Positions 47,205 to 60,186 of a DNA stretch of 64,000 nucleotides are shown here, one piece after another (within the stretch, counting starts at the first letter, position 1; each line of letters opens with the position of its first letter). The notes under the pieces were generated by a model, which saw nothing but the letters and a program-made list of their open reading frames with translations, was not told the origin of the DNA and did not search any database. Made by a program: the position numbers and the translations under genes. Source of the DNA: Nansenia antarctica (lineage: Eukaryota; Chordata; Actinopteri; Argentiniformes; Microstomatidae); contig CAXDII010000756.1 in the NCBI GenBank assembly GCA_963989245.1, forward strand, positions 159,036 to 223,035, in the 5' to 3' direction.

Positions 47205-50200
47205 TATTCAACAACAAGTCAAAATGTGCCCGTGAAAGGCAGAAAACAACACTTTGATAGTTTGATATAACTTGAGAACGAATGCAAAAAACAGTCCACT
47301 CTAAGAACAGGCCGCTTGGACACTTTCAGAACAGCTCTGTTAATGACAGAAAACAGCTCTCGAAGAGATTGTCAAAAGAGACTCTGAAAACGAAACGTTG
47401 ATCACTTTTGAGCAAAAAGCTGCACACACGCAATTCAAGTTGCTCTGATTGTCATTTAGAGTTACATTATAGGATTATTCAACAACAAGTCAAAATGTGC
47501 CCGTGAAAGGCAGAAAACAACACTTTGATAGTTTGATATAACTTGAGAACGAATGCAAAAAACAGTCCACTCTAAGAACAGGCCGCTTGGACACTTTCAG
47601 AACAGCTCTGTTAATGACTGAAAACAGCTCTCGAAGAGATTGTCAAAAGAGACTCTGAAAACGAAACGATGATCACTTTTGAGCAAAAGGCTGCACACAC
47701 GCAATTCAAGTTGCTCTGATTGTCATTTAGAGTTACAATATAGGATTATTCAACAACAAGTCAAAATGTGCTCGTGAAAGGCAGAAAACAACACTTTGAT
47801 AGTTTGATATAACTTGAGAACGAATGCAAAAAACAGTCCACTCTAAGAACAGGCCGCTTGAACACTTTCAGAACAGCTCTGTTAATGACTGAAAACAGCT
47901 CTCGAAGAGATTGTCAAAAGAGACTCCGAAAACGAAACGTTGATCACTTTTGAGCAAAAGGCTGCACACACGCAATTCAAGTTGCTCTGATTGTCATTTA
48001 GAGTTACATTATAGGATTATTCAACAACAAGTCAAAATGTGCTCGTGAAAGGCAGAAAACAACACTTTGATAGTTTGATATAACTTGAGAACGAATGCAA
48101 AAAACAGTCCACTCTAAGAACAGGCCGCTTGGACACTTTCAGAACAGCTCTGTTAATGACTGAAAACAGCTCTCGAAGAGATTGTCAAAAGAGACTCTGA
48201 AAACGAAACGTTGATCACTTTTGAGCAAAAGGCTGCACACACGCAATTCAAGTTGCTCTGATTGTCATTTAGAGTTACAATATAGGATTATTCAACAACA
48301 AGTCAAAATGTGCTCGTGAAAGGCAGAAAACAACACTTTGATAGTTTGATATAACTTGAGAACGAATGCAAAAAACAGTCCACTCTAAGAACAGGCCGCT
48401 TGAACACTTTCAGAACAGCTCTGTTAATGACTGAAAACAGCTCTCGAAGAGATTGTCAAAAGAGACTCCGAAAACGAAACGTTGATCACTTTTGAGCAAA
48501 AGGCTGCACACACGCAATTCAAGTTGCTCTGATTGTCATTTAGAGTTACATTATAGGATTATTCAACAACAAGTCAAAATGTGCTCGTGAAAGGCAGAAA
48601 ACAACAATTTGATAGTTTGATATAACTTGAGAACGAATGCAAAAAACAGTCCACTCTAAGAACAGGCCGCTTGGACACTTTCAGAACAGCTCAGTTAATG
48701 ACTGAAAACAGCTCTCGAAGAGATTGTCAAAAGAGACTCCGAAAACGAAACGTTGATCACTTTTGAGCAAAAGGCTGCACACACGCAATTCAAGTTGCTC
48801 TGATTGTCATTTAGAGTTACATTATAGGATTATTCAACAACAAGTCAAAATGTGCTCGTGAAAGGCAGAAAACAACACTTTGATAGTTTGATATAACTTG
48901 AGAACGAATGCAAAAAACAGTCCACTCTAAGAACAGGCCGCTTGGACACTTTCAGAACAGCTCTGTTAATGACTGAAAACAGCTCTCGAAGAGATTGTCA
49001 AAAGAGACTCTGAAAACGAAACGTTGATCACTTTTGAGCAAAAAGCTGCACACACGCAATTCAAGTTGCTCTGATTGTCATTTAGAGTTACATTATAGGA
49101 TTATTCAACAACAAGTCAAAATGTGCTCGTGAAAGGCAGAAAACAACACTTTGATAGTTTGATATAACTTGAGAACGAATGCAAAAAACAGTCCACTCTA
49201 AGAACAGGCCGCTTGGACACTTTCAGAACAGCTCTGTTAATGACTGAAAACAGCTCTCGAAGAGATTGTCAAAAGAGACTCTGAAAACGAAACGTTGATC
49301 ACTTTTGAGCAAAAGGCTGCACACACGCAATTCAAGTTGCTCTGATTGTCATTTAGAGTTACAATATAGGATTATTCAACAACAAGTCAAAATGTGCTCG
49401 TGAAAGGCAGAAAACAACACTTTGATAGTTTGATATAACTTGAGAACGAATGCAAAAAACAGTCCACTCTAAGAACAGGCCGCTTGGACACTTTCAGAAC
49501 AGCTCTGTTAATGACTGAAAACAGCTCTCGAAGAGATTGTCAAAAGAGACTCTGAAAACGAAACGTTGATCACTTTTGAGCAAAAGGCTGCACACACGCA
49601 ATTCAAGTTGCTCTGATTGTCATTTAGAGTTATATTATAGGATTATTCAACAACAAGTCAAAATGTGCCCGTGAAAGGCAGAAAACAACACTTTGATAGT
49701 TTGATATAACTTGAGAACGAATGCAAAAAACAGTCCACTCTAAGAACAGGCCGCTTGGACACTTTCAGAACAGCTCTGTTAATGACTGAAAACAGCTCTC
49801 GAAGAGATTGTCAAAAGAGACTCTGAAAACGAAACGTTGATCACTTTTGAGCAAAAAGCTGCACACACGCAATTCAAGTTGCTCTGATTGTCATTTAGAG
49901 TTACATTATAGGATTATTCAACAACAAGTCAAAATGTGCCCGTGAAAGGCAGAAAACAACACTTTGATAGTTTGATATAACTTGAGAACGAATGCAAAAA
50001 ACAGTCCACTCTAAGAACAGGCCGCTTGGACACTTTCAGAACAGCTCTGTTAATGACTGAAAACAGCTCTCGAAGAGATTGTCAAAAGAGACTCTGAAAA
50101 CGAAACGTTGATCACTTTTGAGCAAAAGGCTGCACACACGCAATTCAAGTTGCTCTGATTGTCATTTAGAGTTACAATATAGGATTATTCAACAACAAGT

Positions 50201-51535
50201 CAAAATGTGCTCGTGAAAGGCAGAAAACAACACTTTGATAGTTTGATATAACTTGAGAACGAATGCAAAAAACAGTCCACTCTAAGAACAGGCCGCTTGA
50301 ACACTTTCAGAACAGCTCTGTTAATGACTGAAAACAGCTCTCGAAGAGATTGTCAAAAGAGACTCCGAAAACGAAACGTTGATCACTTTTGAGCAAAAGG
50401 CTGCACACACGCAATTCAAGTTGCTCTGATTGTCATTTAGAGTTACATTATAGGATTATTCAACAACAAGTCAAAATGTGCTCGTGAAAGGCAGAAAACA
50501 ACACTTTGATAGTTTGATATAACTTGAGAACGAATGCAAAAAACAGTCCACTCTAAGAACAGGCCGCTTGGACACTTTCAGAACAGCTCTGTTAATGACT
50601 GAAAACAGCTCTCGAAGAGATTGTCAAAAGAGACTCTGAAAACGAAACGTTGATCACTTTTGAGCAAAAGGCTGCACACACGCAATTCAAGTTGCTCTGA
50701 TTGTCATTTAGAGTTACAATATAGGATTATTCAACAAGTCAAAATGTGCTCGTGAAAGGCAGAAAACAACACTTTGATAGTTTGATATAACTTGAGAACG
50801 AATGCAAAAAACAGTCCACTCTAAGAACAGGCCGCTTGAACACTTTCAGAACAGCTCTGTTAATGACTGAAAACAGCTCTCGAAGAGATTGTCAAAAGAG
50901 ACTCCGAAAACGAAACGTTGATCACTTTTGAGCAAAAGGCTGCACACACGCAATTCAAGTTGCTCTGATTGTCATTTAGAGTTACATTATAGGATTATTC
51001 AACAACAAGTCAAAATGTGCTCGTGAAAGGCAGAAAACAACAATTTGATAGTTTGATATAACTTGAGAACGAATGCAAAAAACAGTCCACTCTAAGAACA
51101 GGCCGCTTGGACACTTTCAGAACAGCTCAGTTAATGACTGAAAACAGCTCTCGAAGAGATTGTCAAAAGAGACTCCGAAAACGAAACGTTGATCACTTTT
51201 GAGCAAAAGGCTGCACACACGCAATTCAAGTTGCTCTGATTGTCATTTAGAGTTACATTATAGGATTATTCAACAACAAGTCAAAATGTGCTCGTGAAAG
51301 GCAGAAAACAACACTTTGATAGTTTGATATAACTTGAGAACGAATGCAAAAAACAGTCCACTCTAAGAACAGGCCGCTTGGACACTTTCAGAACAGCTCT
51401 GTTAATGACTGAAAACAGCTCTCGAAGAGATTGTCAAAAGAGACTCTGAAAACGAAACGTTGATCACTTTTGAGCAAAAAGCTGCACACACGCAATTCAA
51501 GTTGCTCTGATTGTCATTTAGAGTTACATTATAGG
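47205..51535 (+). repeat. 9-monomer higher-order repeat (2439 bp) with partial second copy
   Basis: The order is CCCGTG+AGCTGC, CCCGTG+ACAATAT, TTGAACAC+CTCCG, ACAATAT, TTGAACAC+CTCCG, CAATTTG+CTCAG+CTCCG, AGCTGC, ACAATAT, plain. The cycle starts at 47205 and restarts at 49644, 2439 bp later. The second copy keeps seven units to 51535 and is then replaced by an A5 unit. Private differences between copies include GCACTCACGC near 47152, just upstream of this block, AACGATGATC near 47664, and a 3-nt loss in TTCAACAAGTC near 50730. Confidence 0.8.
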
Positions 51536-54500
51536 ATTATTCAACAACAAGTCAAAATGTGCTCGTGAAAGGCAGAAAACAACACTTTGATAGTTTGATA
51601 TAACTTGAGAACGAATGCAAAAACAGTCCACTCTAAGAACAGACCGCTTGGACACTTTCAGAACAGCTCTGTTAATGACTGAAAACAGCTCTCGAAGAGA
51701 TTGTCAAAAGAGACTCTGAAAACGAAACGTTGATCACTTTTGAGCAAAAGGCTGCACACACGCAATTCAAGTTGCTCTGATTGTCATTTAGAGTTACATT
51801 ATAGGATTGTTCAACAACAAGTCAAAATGTGCTCGTGAAAGGCAGAAAACAACACTTTGATAGTTTGATATAACTTGAGAACGAATGCAAAAAACAGTCC
51901 ACTCTAAGAACAGGCCGCTTGGACACTTTCAGAACAGCTCTGTTAATGACTGAAAACAGCTCTCGAAGAGATTGTCAAAAGAGACTCTGAAAACGAAACG
52001 TTGATCACTTTTGAGCAAAAGGCTGCACACACGCAATTCAAGTTGCTCTGATTGTCATTTAGAGTTACATTATAGGATTATTCAACAACAAGTCAAAATG
52101 TGCTCGTGAAAGGCAGAAAACAACACTTTGATAGTTTGATATAACTTGAGAACGAATGCAAAAAACAGTCCACTCTAAGAACAGGCCGCTTGGACACTTT
52201 CAGAACAGCTCTGTTAATGACTGAAAACAGCTCTCGAAGAGATTGTCAAAAGAGACTCTGTAAACGAAACGTTGATCACTTTTGAGCAAAAGGCTGCACA
52301 CACGCAATTCAAGTTGCTCTGATTGTCATTTAGAGTTACATTATAGGATTATTCAACAACAAGTCAAAATGTGCTCGTGAAAGGCAGAAAACAACACTTT
52401 GATAGTTTGATATAACTTGAGAACGAATGCAAAAAACAGTCCACTCTAAGAACAGGCCGCTTGGACACTTTCAGAACAGCTCTGTTAATGACTGAAAACA
52501 GCTCTCGAAGAGATTGTCAAAAGAGACTCTGAAAACGAAACGTTGATCACTTTTGAGCAAAAAGCTGCACACACGCAATTCAAGTTGCTCTGATTGTCAT
52601 TTAGAGTTACATTATAGGATTATTCAACAACAAGTCAAAATGTGCTCGTGAAAGGCAGAAAACAACACTTTGATAGTTTGATATAACTTGAGAATGAATG
52701 CAAAAAACAGTCCACTCTAAGAACAGGCCGCTTGGACACTTTCAGAACAGCTCTGTTAATGACTGAAAACAGCTCTCGAAGAGATTGTCAAAAGAGACTC
52801 TGAAAACGAAACGTTGATCACTTTTGAGCAAAAGGCTGCACACACGCAATTCAAGTTGCTCTGATTGTAATTTAGAGTTACATTATAGGATTATTCAACA
52901 ACAAGTCAAAATGTGCTCGTGAAAGGCAGAAAACAACACTTTGATAGTTTGATATAACTTGAGAACGAATGCAAAAAACAGTCCACTCTAAGAACAGGCC
53001 GCTTGGACACTTTCAGAACAGCTCTGTTAATGACTGAAAACAGCTCTCGAAGAGATTGTCAAAAGAGACTCTGAAAACGAAACGTTGATCACTTTTGAGC
53101 AAAAGGCTGCACACACGCAATTCAAGTTGCTCTGATTGTCATTTAGAGTTACAATATAGGATTATTCAACAACAAGTCAAAATGTGCTCGTGAAAGGCAG
53201 AAAACAACACTTTGATAGTTTGATATAACTTGAGAACGAATGCAAAAAACAGTCCACTCTAAGAACAGGCCGCTTGGACACTTTCAGAACAGCTCAGTTA
53301 ATGACTGAAAACAGCTCTCGAAGAGATTGTCAAAAGAGACTCCGAAAACGAAACGTTGATCACTTTTGAGCAAAAGGCTGCACACACGCAATTCAAGTTG
53401 CTCTGATTGTCATTTAGAGTTACATTATAGGATTATTCAACAACAAGTCAAAATGTGCTCGTGAAAGGCAGAAAACAACACTTTGATAGTTTGATATAAC
53501 TTGAGAACGAATGCAAAAAACAGTCCACTCTAAGAACAGGCCGCTTGGACACTTTCAGAACAGCTCTGTTAATGACTGAAAACAGCTCTCGAAGAGATTG
53601 TCAAAAGAGACTCTGAAAACGAAACGTTGATCACTTTTGAGCAAAAGGCTGCACACACGCAATTCAAGTTGCTCTGATTGTCATTTAGAGTTACAATATA
53701 GGATTATTCAACAACAAGTCAAAATGTGCTCGTGAAAGGCAGAAAACAACACTTTGATAGTTTGATATAACTTGAGAACGAATGCAAAAAACAGTCCACT
53801 CTAAGAACAGGCCGCTTGGACACTTTCAGAACAGCTCAGTTAATGACTGAAAACAGCTCTCGAAGAGATTGTCAAAAGAGACTCTGAAAACGAAACGTTG
53901 ATCACTTTTGAGCAAAAGGCTGCACACACGCAATTCAAGTTGCTCTGATTGTCATTTAGAGTTACATTATAGGATTATTCAACAACAAGTCAAAATGTGC
54001 TCGTGAAAGGCAGAAAACAACAATTTGATAGTTTGATATAACTTGAGAACGAATGCAAAAAACAGTCCACTCTAAGAACAGGCCGCTTGGACACTTTCAG
54101 AACAGCTCTGTTAATGACTGAAAACAGCTCTCGAAGAGATTGTCAAAAGAGACTCCGAAAACGAAACGTTGATCACTTTTGAGCAAAAGGCTGCACACAC
54201 GCAATTCAAGTTGCTCTGATTGTCATTTAGAGTTACATTATAGGATTATTCAACAACAAGTCAAAATGTGCTCGTGAAAGGCAGAAAACAACACTTTGAT
54301 AGTTTGATATAACTTGAGAACGAATGCAAAAAACAGTCCACTCTAAGAACAGGCCGCTTGGACACTTTCAGAACAGCTCTGTTAATGACTGAAAACAGCT
54401 CTCGAAGAGATTGTCAAAAGAGACTCTGAAAATGAAACGTTGATCACTTTTGAGCAAAAGGCTGCACACACGCAATTCAAGTTGCTCTGATTGTCATTTA

Positions 54501-57223
54501 GAGTTACAATATAGGATTATTCAACAACAAGTCAAAATGTGCTCGTGAAAGGCAGAAAACAACACTTTGATAGTTTGATATAACTTGAGAACGAATGCAA
54601 AAAACAGTCCACTCTAAGAACAGGCCGCTTGGAAACTTTCAGAACAGCTCTGTTAATGACTGAAAACAGCTCTCGAAGAGATTGTCAAAAGAGACTCTGA
54701 AAACGAAACGTTGATCACTTTTGAGCAAAAGGCTGCACACACGCAATTCAAGTTGCTCTGATTGTCATTTAGAGTTACATTATAGGATTATTCAACAACA
54801 AGTCAAAATGTGCTCGTGAAAGGCAGAAAACAACACTTTGATAGTTTGATATAACTTGAGAACGAATGCAAAAAACAGTCCACTCTAAGAACAGGCCGCT
54901 TGGACACTTTCAGAACAGCTCTGTTAATGACTGAAAACAGCTCTCGAAGAGATTGTCAAAAGAGACTATGAAAACGAAACGTTGATCACTTTTGAGCAAA
55001 AGGCTGCACACACGCAATTCAAGTTGCTCTGATTGTCATTTAGAGTTACAATATAGGATTATTCAACAACAAGTCAAAATGTGCTCGTGAAAGGCAGAAA
55101 ACAACACTTTGATAGTTTGATATAACTTGAGAACGAATGCAAAAAACAGTCCACTCTAAGAACAGGCCGCTTGGACACTTTCAGAACAGCTCAGTTAATG
55201 ACTGAAAACAGCTCTCGAAGAGTGTCAAAAGAGACTCTGAAAACGAAACGTTGATCACTTTTGAGCAAAAGGCTGCACACACGCAATTCAAGTTGCTCTG
55301 ATTGTCATTTAGAGTTACATTATAGGATTATTCAACAACAAGTCAAAATGTGCTCGTGAAAGGCAGAAAACAACAATTTGATAGTTTGATATAACTTGAG
55401 AACGAATGCAAAAAACAGTCCACTCTAAGAACAGGCCGCTTGGACACTTTCAGAACAGCTCTGTTAATGACTGAAAACAGCTCTCGAAGAGATTGTCAAA
55501 AGAGACTCCGAAAACGAAACGTTGATCACTTTTGAGCAAAAGGCTGCACACACGCAATTCAAGTTGCTCTGATTGTCATTTAGAGTTACATTATAGGATT
55601 ATTCAACAACAAGTCAAAATGTGCTCGTGAAAGGCAGAAAACAACACTTTGATAGTTTGATATAACTTGAGAACGAATGCAAAAAACAGTCCACTCTAAG
55701 AACAGGCCGCTTGGACACTTTCAGAACAGCTCTGTTAATGACTGAAAACAGCTCTCGAAGAGATTGTCAAAAGAGACTCTGAAAACGAAACGTTGATCAC
55801 TTTTGAGCAAAAGGCTGCACACACGCAATTCAAGTTGCTCTGATTGTCATTTAGAGTTACAATATAGGATTATTCAACAACAAGTCAAAATGTGCTCGTG
55901 AAAGGCAGAAAACAACACTTTGATAGTTTGATATAACTTGAGAACGAATGCAAAAAACAGTCCACTCTAAGAACAGGCCGCTTGGACACTTTCAGAACAG
56001 CTCAGTTAATGACTGAAAACAGCTCTCGAAGAGATTGTCAAAAGAGACTCTGAAAACGAAACGTTGATCACTTTTGAGCAAAAGGCTGCACACACGCAAT
56101 TCAAGTTGCTCTGATTGTCATTTAGAGTTACATTATAGGATTATTCAACAACAAGTCAAAATGTGCTCGTGAAAGGCAGAAAACAACAATTTGATAGTTT
56201 GATATAACTTGAGAACGAATGCAAAAAACAGTCCACTCTAAGAACAGGCCGCTTGGACACTTTCAGAACAGCTCAGTTAATGACTGAAAACAGCTCTCGA
56301 AGAGATTGTCAAAAGAGACTCCGAAAACGAAACGTTGATCACTTTTGAGCAAAAGGCTGCACACACGCAATTCAAGTTGCTCTGATTGTCATTTAGAGTT
56401 ACATTATAGGATTATTCAACAACAAGTCAAAATGTGCTCGTGAAAGGCAGAAAACAACACTTTGATAGTTTGATATAACTTGAGAACGAATGCAAAAACA
56501 GTCCACTCTAAGAACAGACCGCTTGGACACTTTCAGAACAGCTCTGTTAATGACTGAAAACAGCTCTCGAAGAGATTGTCAAAAGAGACTCTGAAAACGA
56601 AACGTTGATCACTTTTGAGCAAAAGGCTGCACACACGCAATTCAAGTTGCTCTGATTGTCATTTAGAGTTACATTATAGGATTATTCAACAACAAGTCAA
56701 CATGTGCTCGTGAAAGGCAGAAAACAACACTTTGATAGTTTGATATAACTTGAGAACGAATGCAAAAAACAGTCCACTCTAAGAACAGGCCGCTTGGACA
56801 CTTTCAGAACAGCTCTGTTAATGACTGAAAACAGCTCTCGAAGAGATTGTCAAAAGAGACTCTGAAAACGAAACGTTGATCACTTTTGAGCAAAAGGCTG
56901 CACACACGCAATTCAAGTTGCTCTGATTGTCATTTAGAGTTACATTATAGGATTATTCAACAACAAGTCAAAATGTGCTCGTGAAAGGCAGAAAACAACA
57001 CTTTGATAGTTTGATATAACTTGAGAACGAATGCAAAAAACAGTCCACTCTAAGAACAGGCCGCTTGGACACTTTCAGAACAGCTCTGTTAATGACTGAA
57101 AACAGCTCTCGAAGAGATTGTCAAAAGAGACTCCGAAAACGAAACGTTGATCACTTTTGAGCAAAAGGCTGCACACACGCAATTCAAGTTGCTCTGATTG
57201 TCATTTAGAGTTACATTATAGGA

Positions 57224-57485
57224 GCATTCAGCAACAAGTCAAAATGTGCTCCAGAAAAGCAGAAAACAACACTGATAGAACTTGAGAACGAATGCAAAAA
57301 ACAGTCCACTCTAAGAACAGGCCGCTTGGACACTTTCAGAACAGCTCTGTTAATGACTGAAAACAGCTCTCGAAGAGATTGTCAAAAGAGACTCCGAAAA
57401 CGAAACGTTGATCACTTTTGAGCAAAAGGCTGCACACACGCAATTCAAGTTGCTCTGATTGTCATTTAGAGTTACATTATAGGAT
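57224..57485 (+). repeat. Divergent 262-bp satellite monomer, copy 1
   Basis: The 5' quarter differs from every ordinary monomer. It starts GCATTCAGCAAC instead of TATTCAACAAC, has GCTCCAGAAAAGCAG in place of GCTCGTGAAAGGCAG, and shortens the TTTGATAGTTTGATATAACTT segment to TGATAGAACTT (9 bp lost). From CTTGAGAACG onward it is a standard monomer of the CTCCG class. Substitutions confined to the first ~70 bp suggest either an old subfamily partly overwritten by conversion, or a junction created by recombination. Confidence 0.9.
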
Positions 57486-59924
57486 TATTCAACAACAAGT
57501 CAAAATGTGCTCGTGAAAGGCAGAAAACAACACTTTGATAGTTTAATATAACTTGAGAACGAATGCAAGAAAACAGTCCACTCTAAGAACAGGCCGCTTG
57601 GACACTTTCAGAACAGCTCTGTTAATGACTGTAAACAGCTCTCGAAGAGATTGTCAAAAGAGACTCCGAAAACGAAACGTTGATCACTTTTGAGCAAAAG
57701 GCTGCACACACGCAATTCAAGTTGCTCTGATTGTCATTTAGAGTTACATTATAGGATTATTCAACAACAAGTCAAAATGTGCTCGTGAAAGGCAGAAAAC
57801 AACACTTTGATAGTTTGATATAACTTGAGAACGAATGCAAAAAACAGTCCACTCTAAGAACAGGCCGCTTGGACACTTTCAGAACAGCTCTGTTAATGAC
57901 TGAAAACAGCTCTCGAAGAGATTGTCAAAAGAGACTCTGAAAACGAAACGTTGATCACTTTTGAGCAAAAGGCTGCACACACGCAATTCAAGTTGCTCTG
58001 ATTGTCATTTAGAGTTACATTATAGGATTATTCAACAACAAGTCAAAATGTGCTCGTGAAAGGCAGAAAACAACACTTTGATAGTTTGATATAACTTGAG
58101 AACGAATGCAAAAAACAGTCCACTCTAAGAACAGGCCGCTTGGACACTTTCAGAACAGCTCTGTTAATGACTGAAAACAGCTCTCGAAGAGATTGTCAAA
58201 AGAGACTCTGAAAACGAAACGTTGATCACTTTTGAGCAAAAGGCTGCACACACGCAATTCAAGTTGCTCTGATTGTCATTTAGAGTTACATTATAGGATT
58301 ATTCAACAACAAGTCAAAATGTGCTCGTGAAAGGCAGAAAACAACACTTTGATAGTTTGATATAACTTGAGAACGAATGCAAAAAACAGTCCACTCTAAG
58401 AACAGGCCGCTTGGACACTTTCAGAACAGCTCTGTTAATGACTGAAAACAGCTCTCGAAGAGATTGTCAAAAGAGACTCTGTAAACGAAACGTTGATCAC
58501 TTTTGAGCAAAAGGCTGCACACACGCAATTCAAGTTGCTCTGATTGTCATTTAGAGTTACATTATAGGATTATTCAACAACAAGTCAAAATGTGCTCGTG
58601 AAAGGCAGAAAACAACACTTTGATAGTTTGATATAACTTGAGAACGAATGCAAAAAACAGTCCACTCTAAGAACAGGCCGCTTGGACACTTTCAGAACAG
58701 CTCTGTTAATGACTGAAAACAGCTCTCGAAGAGATTGTCAAAAGAGACTCTGAAAACGAAACGTTGATCACTTTTGAGCAAAAAGCTGCACACACGCAAT
58801 TCAAGTTGCTCTGATTGTCATTTAGAGTTACATTATAGGATTATTCAACAACAAGTCAAAATGTGCTCGTGAAAGGCAGAAAACAACACTTTGATAGTTT
58901 GATATAACTTGAGAACGAATGCAAAAAACAGTCCACTCTAAGAACAGGCCGCTTGGACACTTTCAGAACAGCTCTGTTAATGACTGAAAACAGCTCTCGA
59001 AGAGATTGTCAAAAGAGACTCTGAAAACGAAACGTTGATCACTTTTGAGCAAAAGGCTGCACACACGCAATTCAAGTTGCTCTGATTGTAATTTAGAGTT
59101 ACATTATAGGATTATTCAACAACAAGTCAACATGTGCTCGTGAAAGGCAGAAAACAACACTTTGATAGTTTGATATAACTTGAGAACGAATGCAAAAAAC
59201 AGTCCACTCTAAGAACAGGCCGCTTGGACACTTTCAGAACAGCTCTGTTAATGACTGAAAACAGCTCTCGAAGAGATTGTCAAAAGAGACTCTGAAAACG
59301 AAACGTTGATCACTTTTGAGCAAAAAGCTGCACACACGCAATTCAAGTTGCTCTGATTGTCATTTAGAGTTACATTATAGGATTATTCAACAACAAGTCA
59401 AAATGTGCCCGTGAAAGGCAGAAAACAACACTTTGATAGTTTGATATAACTTGAGAACGAATGCAAAAAACAGTCCACTCTAAGAACAGGCCGCTTGGAC
59501 ACTTTCAGAACAGCTCTGTTAATGACTGAAAACAGCTCTCGAAGAGATTGTCAAAAGAGACTCTGAAAACGAAACGTTGATCACTTTTGAGCAAAAGGCT
59601 GCACACACGCAATTCAAGTTGCTCTGATTGTCATTTAGAGTTACAATATAGGATTATTCAACAACAAGTCAAAATGTGCTCGTGAAAGGCAGAAAACAAC
59701 ACTTTGATAGTTTGATATAACTTGAGAACGAATGCAAAAAACAGTCCACTCTAAGAACAGGCCGCTTGAACACTTTCAGAACAGCTCTGTTAATGACTGA
59801 AAACAGCTCTCGAAGAGATTGTCAAAAGAGACTCCGAAAACGAAACGTTGATCACTTTTGAGCAAAAGGCTGCACACACGCAATTCAAGTTGCTCTGATT
59901 GTCATTTAGAGTTACATTATAGGA

Positions 59925-60186
59925 GCATTCAGCAACAAGTCAAAATGTGCTCCAGAAAAGCAGAAAACAACACTGATAGAACTTGAGAACGAATGCAAAA
60001 AACAGTCCACTCTAAGAACAGGCCGCTTGGACACTTTCAGAACAGCTCTGTTAATGACTGAAAACAGCTCTCGAAGAGATTGTCAAAAGAGACTCCGAAA
60101 ACGAAACGTTGATCACTTTTGAGCAAAAGGCTGCACACACGCAATTCAAGTTGCTCTGATTGTCATTTAGAGTTACATTATAGGAT
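59925..60186 (+). repeat. Divergent 262-bp satellite monomer, copy 2
   Basis: Carries the same GCATTCAGCAAC, GCTCCAGAAAAGCAG and TGATAGAACTT changes as the unit at 57224, starting 2701 bp downstream of it. The neighbouring monomers differ (here the preceding one has TTGAACAC; at 57224 it does not), so the two copies are not simply one duplicated block with intact flanks. The following unit (60187) has a related loss, CACTGATAG for CACTTTGATAG. Confidence 0.9.
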
